Origin: Acipenser ruthenus
Taxonomy: Eukaryota; Chordata; Actinopteri; Acipenseriformes; Acipenseridae
DNA length: 64,000 bases
Reading direction: 5' to 3'
NCBI RefSeq assembly: GCF_902713425.1
Contig: NC_081198.1
Location: forward strand, 21,807,188 to 21,871,187
Below are positions 1 through 9,326 of this stretch, one piece after another. Numbering within the stretch: position 1 is the first letter of the stretch; each line of letters starts with the position of its first letter. The notes beneath the pieces were generated by a model that searched no databases, was not told the origin of the DNA, and worked only from the letters and a program-made list of their open reading frames with translations. The position numbers and the translations under genes were made by a program.

Positions 1-1945
1 TTTTACCAGTCAGGTGCCTGTTCACCAAGACTCGGGTACTAATGTTTGTATATATGGTTTTAACCCACTCCCTAAGTCCAGGAGCGAATTTCATCTGGTC
101 CATCACTTTGTACATATATTCATGGCTTACCCTATCGAACGCCTTCTCCTGGTCAAGGTTGAACAGGCAGAGGGGATGGTTCCGTTCTCTAGAATAAGCC
201 AGAATGTCCCTTGTTAACATTAAAATATCCGTGATGGACCTCCCTGGGACGCCACAAGCCTGGTCGGGGCCAATGACCAAAGGGAGGTGTACTTGTAGCC
301 GGAGCATCAGAGCTTTGGCTAGTATCTTGTAATCCACGCAAAGGAGGCTGATTGGGCGCCAATTCCGTAGATCTTTAACTTCCCCTTTCTTATGAAGGAG
401 AGTAATTACACTCTCCCGCATAGAAGGGCCCAACCGCTTCTCCCTGTAGACCGCTCTGTAGACCTCCGCTAAATGGACTTTTAGCATGTCCCAAAAAAGA
501 TGGTAATACTCACCCGGGATGCCATCTGGACCTGGCGTCTTACCGGTGTTCATGGTCTTAACCGCCTGGGTGAGCTCCTCCAGCGTGAGTTCTGGGTCCT
601 TCTCCTCCTCCTCGTCGTCCCGCACTGAGTCAGGCTCCAACTGGCTCAGGAACCACTCTATCAGGGTGTCATCTGTAGCTTTGATGTTATATAGGTCCCT
701 ATAGAAGTTCTCTACCACTTTTTTCACTCCCTCACTATCCTCTACTATCCTCCCCCTGCTGTCGAGCATGGAGGACATCAAGTGCCGCTTCTCCCTCGTT
801 TTCTGGAAGAAGAAGCGAGTACACTTTTCGTCTTCCTCCATTTTTTGCACTTTTGCATTGTGCATGACCTTTCGTTGTTCCTCCCTACAAAGCACTGAAA
901 GATCTAGCTTGGTCTGGGCTATCTCGTCGCTTACAGGGAACCCCCGAAGCTGAAGCAGGCTCAGACGCTGGAGGGCAGCATTCAGGTGTTTATATTTGGC
1001 CCTCCTTTCTTTTGCTTTCCTCTTGCCTGCTGCTATGAAATAACCCTTAGTTCTGATTTTGACCATCTCCCACCACTCTATAGGGGAGTTGAATAGGTCA
1101 CGCAAAGTGGTCCACTCAACAAGCCTGCTCTTATAGGCTGCAGCTATGGAGGGGTCATCGAGTAAGGAGGTGTTTAATTTCCAGACCCCTGACCCCATCT
1201 GGGAGGTCTGAGGGACCTGCAATGTTACCTGCAGGAGCCTATGGTCAGAGAAGAAGACGGCCTGGGTGTCTACTGCCGTCTTCGTAAGGGAGCTGGTATG
1301 CAGGACGAGATCTATACGGGAGAAGGAGGTCCCAGATGAGCTCACCCAGGTAAAGGGAGGCACCAGGTCCTTACCTGCATCACACAGGGAGAAATCAGAT
1401 ATTACGGAGGACAAAACTCTACTAGAGCGGTCGTTGCGTGGCCTGCTCCGGTCTACGTCCCTCAGAGCACAATTGAAGTCACCTGACACGATGACGGGTA
1501 CGTTCCCCAGCAGGAGTGGACGCAGCTGTGGAAAAAATTGAACTCTTTCGTTTTGGTTAGTGGGTGCGTAGACATTGACCAGTCTGAGGGGAGTTTTGTT
1601 GTATGTCACATCCACGCTCAGAATTCTACCAGGTTCTACCTCCCTGCTGCTGCGGGAGGTAATAAATGGGTTTTTAAACAGGATACCTACTCCGTCGGCT
1701 CTGGCTATGTTGGAGCCCGACCAGAAGGAGTCCCCCAGGGTCCAACTCTCCTTCAGGTCCCTATAATCAGGGCTCGACGAAATACCACACTCCTGCAGAA
1801 AGATGAGATCTGCTTTCAAGTTAGCTAGATAGTTTAGTACATCAAATCTTTTTTGTGTCTCCCTGATGCTCCTGACATTAACAGACACACATATCAGGGC
1901 CATCAGGGTAGCTAACAAGAAAAGGAGTCGCTGCGTCCACCCCAT
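1..1945 (-). CDS. E1 ORF2, N-terminal 648 codons: APE endonuclease and start of reverse transcriptase
   Basis: This would nick the U2 target and copy the element RNA by target-primed reverse transcription. The start is the ATG at 1943-1945, matching the intact ORF2 copies. The visible part includes the APE domain (about residues 15-240, with LQECG, GDFN and SDH motifs) and the RT N-terminal half, ending at LTGK just before the SGVRQGCP motif, where the window begins. A hydrophobic leader of about 20 residues precedes APE. It appears open to the edge, judged by near identity to E2. ORF1 of this copy stops 231 bp upstream of this start because of a G-tract difference. Confidence 0.8.
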   Translation of the reverse strand, partial: MGWTQRLLFLLATLMALICVSVNVRSIRETQKRFDVLNYLANLKADLIFLQECGISSSPDYRDLKESWTLGDSFWSGSNIARADGVGILFKNPFITSRSSREVEPGRILSVDVTYNKTPLRLVNVYAPTNQNERVQFFPQLRPLLLGNVPVIVSGDFNCALRDVDRSRPRNDRSSRVLSSVISDFSLCDAGKDLVPPFTWVSSSGTSFSRIDLVLHTSSLTKTAVDTQAVFFSDHRLLQVTLQVPQTSQMGSGVWKLNTSLLDDPSIAAAYKSRLVEWTTLRDLFNSPIEWWEMVKIRTKGYFIAAGKRKAKERRAKYKHLNAALQRLSLLQLRGFPVSDEIAQTKLDLSVLCREEQRKVMHNAKVQKMEEDEKCTRFFFQKTREKRHLMSSMLDSRGRIVEDSEGVKKVVENFYRDLYNIKATDDTLIEWFLSQLEPDSVRDDEEEEKDPELTLEELTQAVKTMNTGKTPGPDGIPGEYYHLFWDMLKVHLAEVYRAVYREKRLGPSMRESVITLLHKKGEVKDLRNWRPISLLCVDYKILAKALMLRLQVHLPLVIGPDQACGVPGRSITDILMLTRDILAYSRERNHPLCLFNLDQEKAFDRVSHEYMYKVMDQMKFAPGLREWVKTIYTNISTRVLVNRHLTGK

Positions 1946-2176
1946 AGCGACTATGATTGGGAGGTCGGGACACTCTTCCTACTCTTAGCTCTACGCTTGC
2001 TTCGAGGGGGCTTGGGCTTATTTGCAACTCCCATCACCCCTGAGAAGGTACTCACTGCTGCCTCGTCCAAGAAGGCACCGTCTTTATATGCACAGTACGT
2101 GGAGTTGTTGGGGCTATTCAACTCCCCACAAGGTAAGTCTGGTGGAACTTGCTCAGGGCCCCTCGGAACGTGTGGG

Positions 2177-3895
2177 TCAGCTTTGTCCTGGGGGGGTTAT
2201 GACAGACAGCATTCTTTGGCTGTTACCGTCTGTTGAATTGGAGCTGTTAGCAGACTTCTGGCTTACCGCGTCCAGGGGTATTCCCATGTCCTCCAGTGCT
2301 GTATCTAGGAGGACCTCTAGGGGGCCCCTGGTTTTGCCCATACAAGGGAGGGGGTCAAGGATGCTTTGAAGGGAGGCCCTTCGCTTGAAGAGGGTCATTG
2401 CTACCGAGGTACTGCTGGTCAGGGAAGGTGTTGACCCCGACCTCTCCCTCGGTGCATTAGTGAACACCTCTTCTGCGAGGTGTGCTAGGGTTTGTGCCAA
2501 CGACTGGGAAGGCTGGCTGGGGATGCCCTGGCTGGCTGCTACCTGCCCACTAGGCGGCAGTGTAGCCGTCCCACTCGCCTCCGTCTCTGCCTGCGAGGGC
2601 AAGACTGGGGACTTTGTGTGGACATTAGCTGGTTTTGGATCTATGGGGGCCAACTGCAACTTGCTGTCTTTGATCCTGATCTCCTTTCTTTCCCCCCCCT
2701 CGTCTCTACCCTTTCTTTTCCCCACCCTCTGCTGGTTCTTCACTCCCTTCCCCTCCTTCTCACTCTCACTTTCACTGTCGCTTTCGCTTTCCTCCCCCAC
2801 GGACTCAATCCTTATGGCGTCATAACGAGAGCCGAGGGGGAGTGCTGGCGCTGAGAGGGCCCTACTCAGGGGGGGGCCGCTGCTGGGTCCGGGCTCCCTC
2901 CCTGCCTCGTGTTCTGCATCAGAGGAGCTACTGGAGGAGCTAGTGGAGTGGCTGTTGTACTCTCTCTCTGGGCTGGGGGAAGGGGTCCTCGTAAAACGGG
3001 ACATGTCTCGGGGGCGGGGGGGTGAGGGGGGTGCTGGTGATGATGGTGGTGCTGGAGTCTGGGTCTTGGATACTGTTGGTGGTGATGTGGACTGATCTTT
3101 GTTACTTGCTCCCTCTTCCTGCTCAGGCCTAGGCTTGTTCATGTTTGCCTTGCTGGCTCTGGCCATGTTGGCATAGGAAGAGGGGCAGTCCTTAAACAGG
3201 TGCCCCTTATTTCCACACAAATTGCACTGCCTCTCTTCTCTGCAGTGGCTGGTCTCGTGGGGGGCGCCGCAGTTCCTGCACTTGACTACAGTACATGCGG
3301 CCGCCAGGTGTCCTAATTCCCCACATTTCCTGCAGAGTTTTGGCATCCCATTATAGAATACCAGCCCTCTGTTGGGCCCTAACACTATGGAGTTTGGAAT
3401 GTGGCGGACGCCTCCAATGCCCGATGGATCAACATTAAGGCGTACCAGCCACTTTCTGGCTCCTGTCCAAACCCCATCTTCATCTGTAATTTTCCTCCCT
3501 TCTGATGACACCCTCCCATAGCGGTTAAGCCATGTTGTAATATCATAGTCGCTAACAGCCTCATTGAAAAATTGGACAGTAACAACTTTCATTTCTCTGT
3601 CTGTCAGTGCATCCACACAAAATTCTTTGTATGGAGCGAGATATTTATTCTCCCCCCAAAAGGACCACATTTCTTGTAACTTTTGGGGGTTCCTAAAACT
3701 GACCTCAAACACTTCCTTAAGCCCTGGCAATTTCACCAAACAATTCAAGTCAGAAGGGGAAAAACCCATACCCCTCTGAAGAATGGTCCGGCTGAACTCC
3801 AGTCTCGTCAGTCCTGGTTCCGTTTCATCTTGCTTGTTTCTTGTGAAGCGCACCGCATTGTGCCTCCTGGTTTCCTGGGTTGGCCGGAACGCCAT
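2177..3895 (-). CDS. E1 ORF1: CCHC nucleic-acid-binding protein (572 aa)
   Basis: This is the first protein of the element, expected to bind its RNA and form the retrotransposition particle. From the ATG at 3895: a conserved N-terminal region (residues 1-185, beginning MAFRPTQETRR), then three zinc knuckles at C188-C191-H196-C201, C206-C209-H213-C218 (one residue shorter before the His) and C224-C227-H232-C237. A Pro/Ser-rich low-complexity region follows, then a Ser/Asp/Glu stretch with alternating S-D-S-E residues. This is the longest continuous ORF1 of family A in the window. It ends early at SVITPPGQS because a G-run near 2190-2196 has 7 Gs. With 9 Gs, as in E8, the frame continues another 60-odd residues to a TAG 5 nt before ORF2. 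Confidence 0.88.
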   Translation of the reverse strand: MAFRPTQETRRHNAVRFTRNKQDETEPGLTRLEFSRTILQRGMGFSPSDLNCLVKLPGLKEVFEVSFRNPQKLQEMWSFWGENKYLAPYKEFCVDALTDREMKVVTVQFFNEAVSDYDITTWLNRYGRVSSEGRKITDEDGVWTGARKWLVRLNVDPSGIGGVRHIPNSIVLGPNRGLVFYNGMPKLCRKCGELGHLAAACTVVKCRNCGAPHETSHCREERQCNLCGNKGHLFKDCPSSYANMARASKANMNKPRPEQEEGASNKDQSTSPPTVSKTQTPAPPSSPAPPSPPRPRDMSRFTRTPSPSPEREYNSHSTSSSSSSSDAEHEAGREPGPSSGPPLSRALSAPALPLGSRYDAIRIESVGEESESDSESESEKEGKGVKNQQRVGKRKGRDEGGERKEIRIKDSKLQLAPIDPKPANVHTKSPVLPSQAETEASGTATLPPSGQVAASQGIPSQPSQSLAQTLAHLAEEVFTNAPRERSGSTPSLTSSTSVAMTLFKRRASLQSILDPLPCMGKTRGPLEVLLDTALEDMGIPLDAVSQKSANSSNSTDGNSQRMLSVITPPGQS

Positions 3896-4627
3896 CCTTC
3901 AGCTGGCTCCTCCGATTGGGGTGGGAGAAGCCTCTGGACGTCCGGGTTGTCTCTCTCTACGGAAAAGAGACAACGTAAGCAGCAAATCTGGGCAGTTGAA
4001 GGAACTATTACTTTAGTCCCTGAGGAGATGGTCGCCTCGCAAGAGGGACCCCCTCCCCAGGTGAACGGTGTCCTTCCCTGGCGGAGTAGGGGGCGCTGCT
4101 TGGCACCGAGACCACGTAGGAAGAATCGTGGCTGTGACGCCTCCTCGGGGTCCGGGGCCGCCCTCTGCTCCTCCCAGATGGCGCCCTCTGCTGGGCGCCT
4201 GCTGCTCTCTCGGTCTGGATCTCGATTACAATCAAGGGCTGGGGATGAGGTCGTCTAGGTCATCAAAGGGTCCTCAAAGGTCGTCTGGATGGTAGGTCCT
4301 CCTTCTCTCTAACTCCAGGAACGTCTGGAAAAGCCGGAACCGCCTGAAAAAGAAAAAAACGGGAACCGCCTGAAAAAGAAAAAACTGCTCTCAACAGTCA
4401 ACAAAATCTTGAAAGACCCTCGGCCTGGATTGGGCAAGCCAAAACCAGACTGAGCATTAGTCTTCCAAAAAGTTGCCGAGCTGAAGAAAGCCAGTCAAAA
4501 ATAAAAAAAATTCTGTTCCTCCTCACCCGAACAAACCTCTCACAGACCCTCGGAGGGAGCGGGTAATGCCACTACCCTCTAAGCCTTAGTCTTAGAAAGA
4601 TTTATTCGAACTGTAGAGAAGCCAGAG
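3896..4627 (-). other. E1 5'UTR (family A)
   Basis: About 730 bp with no ORF of its own. It contains two CTCF-like motifs (separate entry) and a 25-bp tandem duplication at 4336-4385 (core ggaaccgcctgaaaaag, twice). The same UTR is seen in E2 and, shortened, in E7 and E8. Confidence 0.7.
4083..4194. promoter_or_regulatory. Pair of CTCF-like motifs in E1 5'UTR
   Basis: At 4180-4194 the minus strand reads CCAGCAGAGGGCGCC, a close match to the CTCF core CCASYAGRKGGCRS. At 4085-4098 the plus strand reads AGTAGGGGGCGCTG, a second partial match pointing the other way. The match is by eye; binding is inferred. Confidence 0.4.
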
Positions 4628-4630
4628 TAT

Positions 4631-4927
4631 ATGGCTGGCTAAGAAGGACCTGGCATAGGGACATGTTCCACCACACTTGTCTGGTTAGCTGCATGCTCCC
4701 AGGAAACAAACTGCTGCTGTCTACATCATCACCACATGTGAATAAAAGAAAGAAAGACAGCAAGAAAGAAAGAGAGAAAGAAAGAGAAAGAAAGAAAGAG
4801 AAAAAGAAAAAAAAAGAAGTAAAACGGCGGGAAAACTTGCATCAACACTGGCACTCTCCCTCCAGCAGGGGTAGACAAAATGCTCACAGGAGAGATCCAG
4901 ATCTGACTTTGACCAACGTTAGAGAAA
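4631..4927 (-). repeat. Partial U2 spacer between E1 and the next U2 fragment
   Basis: Holds the gene-proximal half of the usual spacer: the tggcatagggacatg block, the (GAAA)n tract at 4745-4818, the conserved cggcgggaaaacttgcatc block, and the 3' box of the U2 copy to its left in transcription order. The promoter-side half is absent. Confidence 0.85.
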
Positions 4928-5063
4928 GGTGTGCACCGTTCCCGGAGGAACTACAATACCGGGCCGATGCGTGGAGTGGACGGAGCAAGCCCCTGTTCCA
5001 TCTCCCGATTCCAAAAATCAATTTAATATATGGTCCCCTGATAGGGGACGTATCAGATATTAA
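4928..5063 (-). pseudogene. U2 snRNA 3' part (nt 54-189), split by E2
   Basis: 136 nt matching the intact copies, with two differences near the 3' end (ggaactacaat for ggtactgcaat). It abuts the E2 3' end. The U2 5' part is at 14567-14633, and nt 54-67 are present on both sides, a 14-bp target duplication at most. Confidence 0.93.
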
Positions 5064-5710
5064 TACTCTTTTATTGAGATTTTACATTTTTTACATTTAC
5101 ACCCATTCGTTTTTTTCATTCATTTTACATTTCTTTTAAAGATGACATTCATGCATACAGACATACATTTTGTTTTAAAAGCATTTAAAATACATTTAAA
5201 AACACCAAGACAATTGTGCTTTGTACATGGTTAAAACAGACACAGATTAAAATCAACATGAAAAAAACCTGTGCTGTTTTAAAAGTGACTGGAAAAAAAG
5301 AACCATCTATAAAAAACCAGTGCTTGTGAGGGCCGGGGAGTGCTCTCTAAAAGGTTCAAAAGTGAACATAAAACTAGATCTAAAACAGGGACAGGGGAAA
5401 AGGGACAGTGTATAAAACAGTGAGTTAAAATTCTAAAATTTTAAAACACTTAAAATGTAACTTTTAATAGTTTACATTAAAAATCTTAAAGATACATAAA
5501 ACAAAACAAAACAAAATCAAATAAAACATTCAACGTAAATCAAATAAAAGTCCATAAAACTGAAACAAAAGACTACATAAAACCAGGGCACCGTTGAAAA
5601 ACGGTCATGCCAGCTAAAAAGGGCGGAATGCTGGCATGACAAAATAAATAAAAGGCTTAGCGGTGCCCCGTAGTCCCGCTCCTAGGAGCTAGCGGTTCCA
5701 GTTTTTTCCT
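5064..5710 (-). other. E2 3'UTR with stem-loops (family A)
   Basis: 647 bp, A/T-rich (on the plus strand many aaaac and aaaat runs), without an ORF. Near ORF2 it carries two adjacent stem-loops (separate entry) and the palindrome gctcctaggagc at about 5680. The same UTR follows ORF2 in E7, E8 and E9, with only small indels. Conservation at this level suggests it is the RT recognition region; that is inference. Confidence 0.75.
5590..5640 (-). other. Two adjacent stem-loops in E2 3'UTR
   Basis: First hairpin: ACCGTT (5590-5595) pairs with AACGGT (5600-5605) around a 4-nt loop. Second hairpin: GTCATGCCAGC (5604-5614) pairs perfectly with GCTGGCATGAC (5630-5640), an 11-bp stem with a 15-nt loop. 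They share two bases. Equivalent structures are at 43871-43922, 51740-51790 and 58895-58945, where changes fall in the loops. Confidence 0.7.
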
Positions 5711-8700
5711 TTATTCCATCTTCACGTCCTGAAGTCCGGCGATCCTCCACTCCGCGCAGGCCTTGTCCTTCCCGAGGGTCCGGATGTCCAGAATTACAAA
5801 GTCCTTGATAAGAGTTTGTGCCCTTCTGGTCGTGGTGATAGTGTCTAGCTCCTGCTTGTGATAGACACAGACGTTACGGCCTTCCCACAGGATCTGCTTG
5901 ACAACATTGATGACACGCCAAACGCACTTAGCTGTGCTGGTAGTGATTCCTCCCGCAGGCCCATAGAGCACAGTCTCAGCGGTCATCTTGGCCGTGTCAG
6001 CAAACCTGTTTAGGAAGACAGAGACAGAGAGCCAGACACTGCCAGCCACATCACATTCCCAGAAGATATGGGCTGGTGTTTCTCTCTTGCGGCACTTTGC
6101 ATAGGGGCATGTTTCTACTTGGGCTAGTCCCCTCCTAAACATGAACGCTCGAGTGGGGAGTGCACTGTGGACGGTGTTCCATGCTATATCCTTCTGGACA
6201 TTACTGAGGCAGCTGTGAGACACATTCTCCCAGATTTTTTGGCTTTGGGTGAGGGAGAAAGTAGCTACTTTTTCAATTTCCTGGGAACCGGCAAGATATT
6301 TAGTTACAGCCTTGTATTCCCAGGAGGCCAATTTTGCTTTATCTAAGCCCAATTTATATATAGTGTCCCTTAAGGTTCTATAATACAATGGGGGGTCCCA
6401 GGAGTACGGCACGGTGTTATCAATAGTGCAGAGGCCCAAGGCCCTGAGACAGGTGGCAAAATAGAAACGATTCATGTAACATACCTTCCTGTCCAGGGCC
6501 TGGATGTTCTTGATAGTTTGCGTGAGCCCCTGCACTCGGGTGAGCTGCACAACGTCCGGGACCCCCTTACCTCCCTTCTTGTCGGCTTTACTCAGGGTGG
6601 CTCGTTTTACCCTCTCCATCTTGCTGCCCCAGATAAAGCGGTGGATAATGCGGTCCACCACTTTTTTGGTGGTCCTGTCTGGGGGAAAGATTTTTCCTAC
6701 ATAAGAGAGGATGGGGAACAGTATAGACTTGGTTATTAATACTCTACCCGTCATTGTTAAGGATCTTGTGCTCCATCCGCCAATCTTTTTACGGACCTGG
6801 TTAATGGCCGCCGTCCAGCTCTGGGCCCCCGAGCTATTGTTCTCGAAAATGAGGCCCAGAATCTTGATTTTGTCCTTTTTGACAGGGTACATGTCCGACA
6901 GTTCCCTATCTACCTGCCAATTTTTAGACACGTAGACTTCGCTCTTGGACTTATTAATCACTGCCCTGGTCGCCGTGCAGTACTTCCCAAGGATATTACT
7001 AATCCGAGGTACCGACGATGTGTTGGTGCAAATGAGTGACACATCGTCCATATATGCTGTTGTTTTGACCTGGACCCCGTTGGATCCAGGCAGCTGGAAA
7101 CCAGTTATATTGGTATCCCTACTAATTGCCTGCAGGAGGGGTTCAATGCACACGACATATAGCAGTGGGGATAGTGGGCAACCCTGTCTGACCCCTGACT
7201 GGATAGATATTTTACCAGTCAGGTGCCTGTTCACCAAGACTCGGGTACTAATGTTTGTATAGATGGTTTTAACCCACCCCCTAAGTCCAGGAGCGAATTT
7301 CATCTGGTCCATCACTTTGTACATATATTCATGGCTTACCCTATCGAACGCCTTCTCCTGGTCAAGGTTGAACAGGCAGAGGGGATGGTTCCGTTCTCTA
7401 GAATAAGCCAGAATGTCCCTTGTTAACATTAAAATATCCGTGATGGACCTCCCTGGGACGCCACAAGCCTGGTCGGGGCCAATGACCAAAGGGAGGTGTA
7501 CTTGTAGCCGGAGCATCAGAGCTTTGGCTAGTATCTTGTAATCCACGCAAAGGAGGCTGATTGGGCGCCAATTCCGTAGATCTTTAACTTCCCCTTTCTT
7601 ATGAAGGAGAGTAATTACACTCTCCCGCATAGAAGGGCCCAACCGCTTCTCCCTGTAGACCGCTCTGTAGACCTCCGCTAAATGGACTTTTAGCGTGTCC
7701 CAAAAAAGATGGTAATACTCACCCGGGATGCCATCTGGACCTGGCGTCTTACCGGTGTTCATGGTCTTAACCGCCTGGGTGAGCTCCTCCAGCGTGAGTT
7801 CTGGGTCCTTCTCCTCCTCCTCGTCGTCCTGCACTGAGTCAGGCTCCAACTGGCTCAGGAGCCACTCTATCAGGGTGTCATCTGTAGCTTTGATGTTATA
7901 CAGGTCCCTATAGAAGTTCTCTACCACTTTTTTCACTCCCTCACTATCCTCTACTATCCTCCCCCTGCTGTCGAGCATGGAGGACATCAAGTGCCGCTTC
8001 TCCCTCGTTTTCTGGAAGAAGAAGCGAGTACACTTTTCGTCTTCCTCCATTTTTTGCACTTTTGCATTGTGCATGACCTTTCGTTGTTCCTCCCTACAAA
8101 GCACTGAAAGATCTAGCTTGGTCTGGGCTATCTCGTCGCTTACAGGGAACCCCCGAAGCTGAAGCAGGCTCAGACGCTGGAGGGCAGCATTCAGGTATTT
8201 ATATTTGGCCCTCCTTTCTTTTGCTTTCCTCTTGCCTGCTGCTATGAAATAACCCTTAGTTCTGATTTTGACCATCTCCCACCACTCTATAGGGGAGTTG
8301 AATAGGTCACGCAAAGTGGTCCACTCAACAAGCCTGCTCTTATAGGCTGCAGCTATGGAGGGGTCATCGAGTAAGGAGGTGTTTAATTTCCAGACCCCTG
8401 ACCCCATCTGGGAGGTCTGAGGGACCTGCAATGTTACCTGCAGGAGCCTATGGTCAGAGAAGAAGACGGCCTGGGTGTCTACTGCCGTCTTCGTAAGGGA
8501 GCTGGTATGCAGGACGAGATCTATACGGGAGAAGGAGGTCCCAGATGAGCTCACCCAGGTAAAGGGAGGCACCAGGTCCTTACCTGCATCACACAGGGAG
8601 AAATCAGATATTACGGAGGACAAAACTCTACTAGAGCGGTCGTTGCGTGGCCTGCTCCGGTCTACGTCCCTCAGAGCACAATTGAAGTCACCTGACACGA

Positions 8701-9154
8701 TGACGGGTACGTTCCCCAGCAGGAGTGGACGCAGCTGTGGAAAAAATTGAACTCTTTCGTTTTGGTTAGTGGGTGCGTAGACATTGACCAGTCTGAGGGG
8801 AGTGTTGTTGTATGTCACATCCACGCTCAGAATTCTACCAGGTTCTACCTCCCTGCTGCTGCGGGAGGTAATAAATGGGTTTTTAAACAGGATACCTACT
8901 CCGTCGGCTCTGGCTATGTTGGAGCCCGACCAGAAGGAGTCCCCCAGGGTCCAACTCTCCTTCAGGTCCCTATAATCAGGGCTCGACGAAATACCACACT
9001 CCTGCAGAAAGATGAGATCTGCTTTCAAGTTAGCTAGATAGTTTAGTACATCAAATCTTTTTTGTGTCTCCCTGATGCTCCTGACATTAACAGACACACA
9101 TATCAGGGCCATCAGGGTAGCTAACAAGAAAAGGAGTCGCTGCGTCCACCCCAT
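5711..9154 (-). CDS. E2 ORF2: APE endonuclease-reverse transcriptase (1147 aa, intact)
   Basis: This makes the nick in the U2 gene and primes cDNA synthesis there. APE domain about residues 15-240: N23, E52, Y126, GDFN with D156 and N158, D212, and SDH 233-235. Linker rich in K/R, then RT about 460-760: DQEKAFDR with D604, SGVRQGCPLSP at 653-663, and the catalytic YMDD at 701-704. A C-terminal CCHC follows (C1016, C1021, H1029, C1034), spaced CX4CX7HX4C as in L1-type ORF2. Residues 3-20 form a hydrophobic leader before APE; an internal Met15 could be an alternative start. No stops or frameshifts are seen; all catalytic residues I can recognise are present. Confidence 0.95.
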   Translation of the reverse strand: MGWTQRLLFLLATLMALICVSVNVRSIRETQKRFDVLNYLANLKADLIFLQECGISSSPDYRDLKESWTLGDSFWSGSNIARADGVGILFKNPFITSRSSREVEPGRILSVDVTYNNTPLRLVNVYAPTNQNERVQFFPQLRPLLLGNVPVIVSGDFNCALRDVDRSRPRNDRSSRVLSSVISDFSLCDAGKDLVPPFTWVSSSGTSFSRIDLVLHTSSLTKTAVDTQAVFFSDHRLLQVTLQVPQTSQMGSGVWKLNTSLLDDPSIAAAYKSRLVEWTTLRDLFNSPIEWWEMVKIRTKGYFIAAGKRKAKERRAKYKYLNAALQRLSLLQLRGFPVSDEIAQTKLDLSVLCREEQRKVMHNAKVQKMEEDEKCTRFFFQKTREKRHLMSSMLDSRGRIVEDSEGVKKVVENFYRDLYNIKATDDTLIEWLLSQLEPDSVQDDEEEEKDPELTLEELTQAVKTMNTGKTPGPDGIPGEYYHLFWDTLKVHLAEVYRAVYREKRLGPSMRESVITLLHKKGEVKDLRNWRPISLLCVDYKILAKALMLRLQVHLPLVIGPDQACGVPGRSITDILMLTRDILAYSRERNHPLCLFNLDQEKAFDRVSHEYMYKVMDQMKFAPGLRGWVKTIYTNISTRVLVNRHLTGKISIQSGVRQGCPLSPLLYVVCIEPLLQAISRDTNITGFQLPGSNGVQVKTTAYMDDVSLICTNTSSVPRISNILGKYCTATRAVINKSKSEVYVSKNWQVDRELSDMYPVKKDKIKILGLIFENNSSGAQSWTAAINQVRKKIGGWSTRSLTMTGRVLITKSILFPILSYVGKIFPPDRTTKKVVDRIIHRFIWGSKMERVKRATLSKADKKGGKGVPDVVQLTRVQGLTQTIKNIQALDRKVCYMNRFYFATCLRALGLCTIDNTVPYSWDPPLYYRTLRDTIYKLGLDKAKLASWEYKAVTKYLAGSQEIEKVATFSLTQSQKIWENVSHSCLSNVQKDIAWNTVHSALPTRAFMFRRGLAQVETCPYAKCRKRETPAHIFWECDVAGSVWLSVSVFLNRFADTAKMTAETVLYGPAGGITTSTAKCVWRVINVVKQILWEGRNVCVYHKQELDTITTTRRAQTLIKDFVILDIRTLGKDKACAEWRIAGLQDVKME

Positions 9155-9326
9155 AGCGACTATGATTGGGAGGTCGGGACACTCTTCCTACTCTTAGCTC
9201 TACGCTTGCTTCGAGGGGGCTTGGGCTTATTTGCAACTCCCATCACCCCTGAGAAGGTACTCACTGCTGCCTCGTCCAAGAAGGCACCGTCTTTATATGC
9301 ACAGTACGTGGAGTTGTTGGGGCTAT

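Larger units (their letters stand above)
1..4630 (-). mobile_element. E1: family A U2-targeting non-LTR retrotransposon, 3' part outside window
   Basis: Minus-strand element with 5'UTR, ORF1 and the first 648 codons of ORF2; the rest lies left of the window. It is nearly identical to E2, E8 and E9. The 5' terminus reads ...gccagag at about 4621-4627, the same end as in E2. The flank beyond it is not the expected U2 5' half but spacer sequence (ggctggctaagaagg), so U2 nt 1-67, the U2 promoter and about 300 bp of spacer are missing there. Family: Tx1 group of the L1 clade, Keno-like, from the domain order CCHC ORF1, APE, RT and from its target. The family name is from memory and not tested. Confidence 0.85.

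Noticed and set aside
1266-2825. Plus-strand ORFs of 60-270 codons opposite ORF1 and ORF2 of every element
   Set aside because: They mirror minus-strand genes with clear domains, recur in each copy, and show no motifs of their own.
4928-5063. U2 fragments as retroposed U2 pseudogenes
   Set aside because: They sit in full array units with spacer and 3' box, and the missing part lies across the element.
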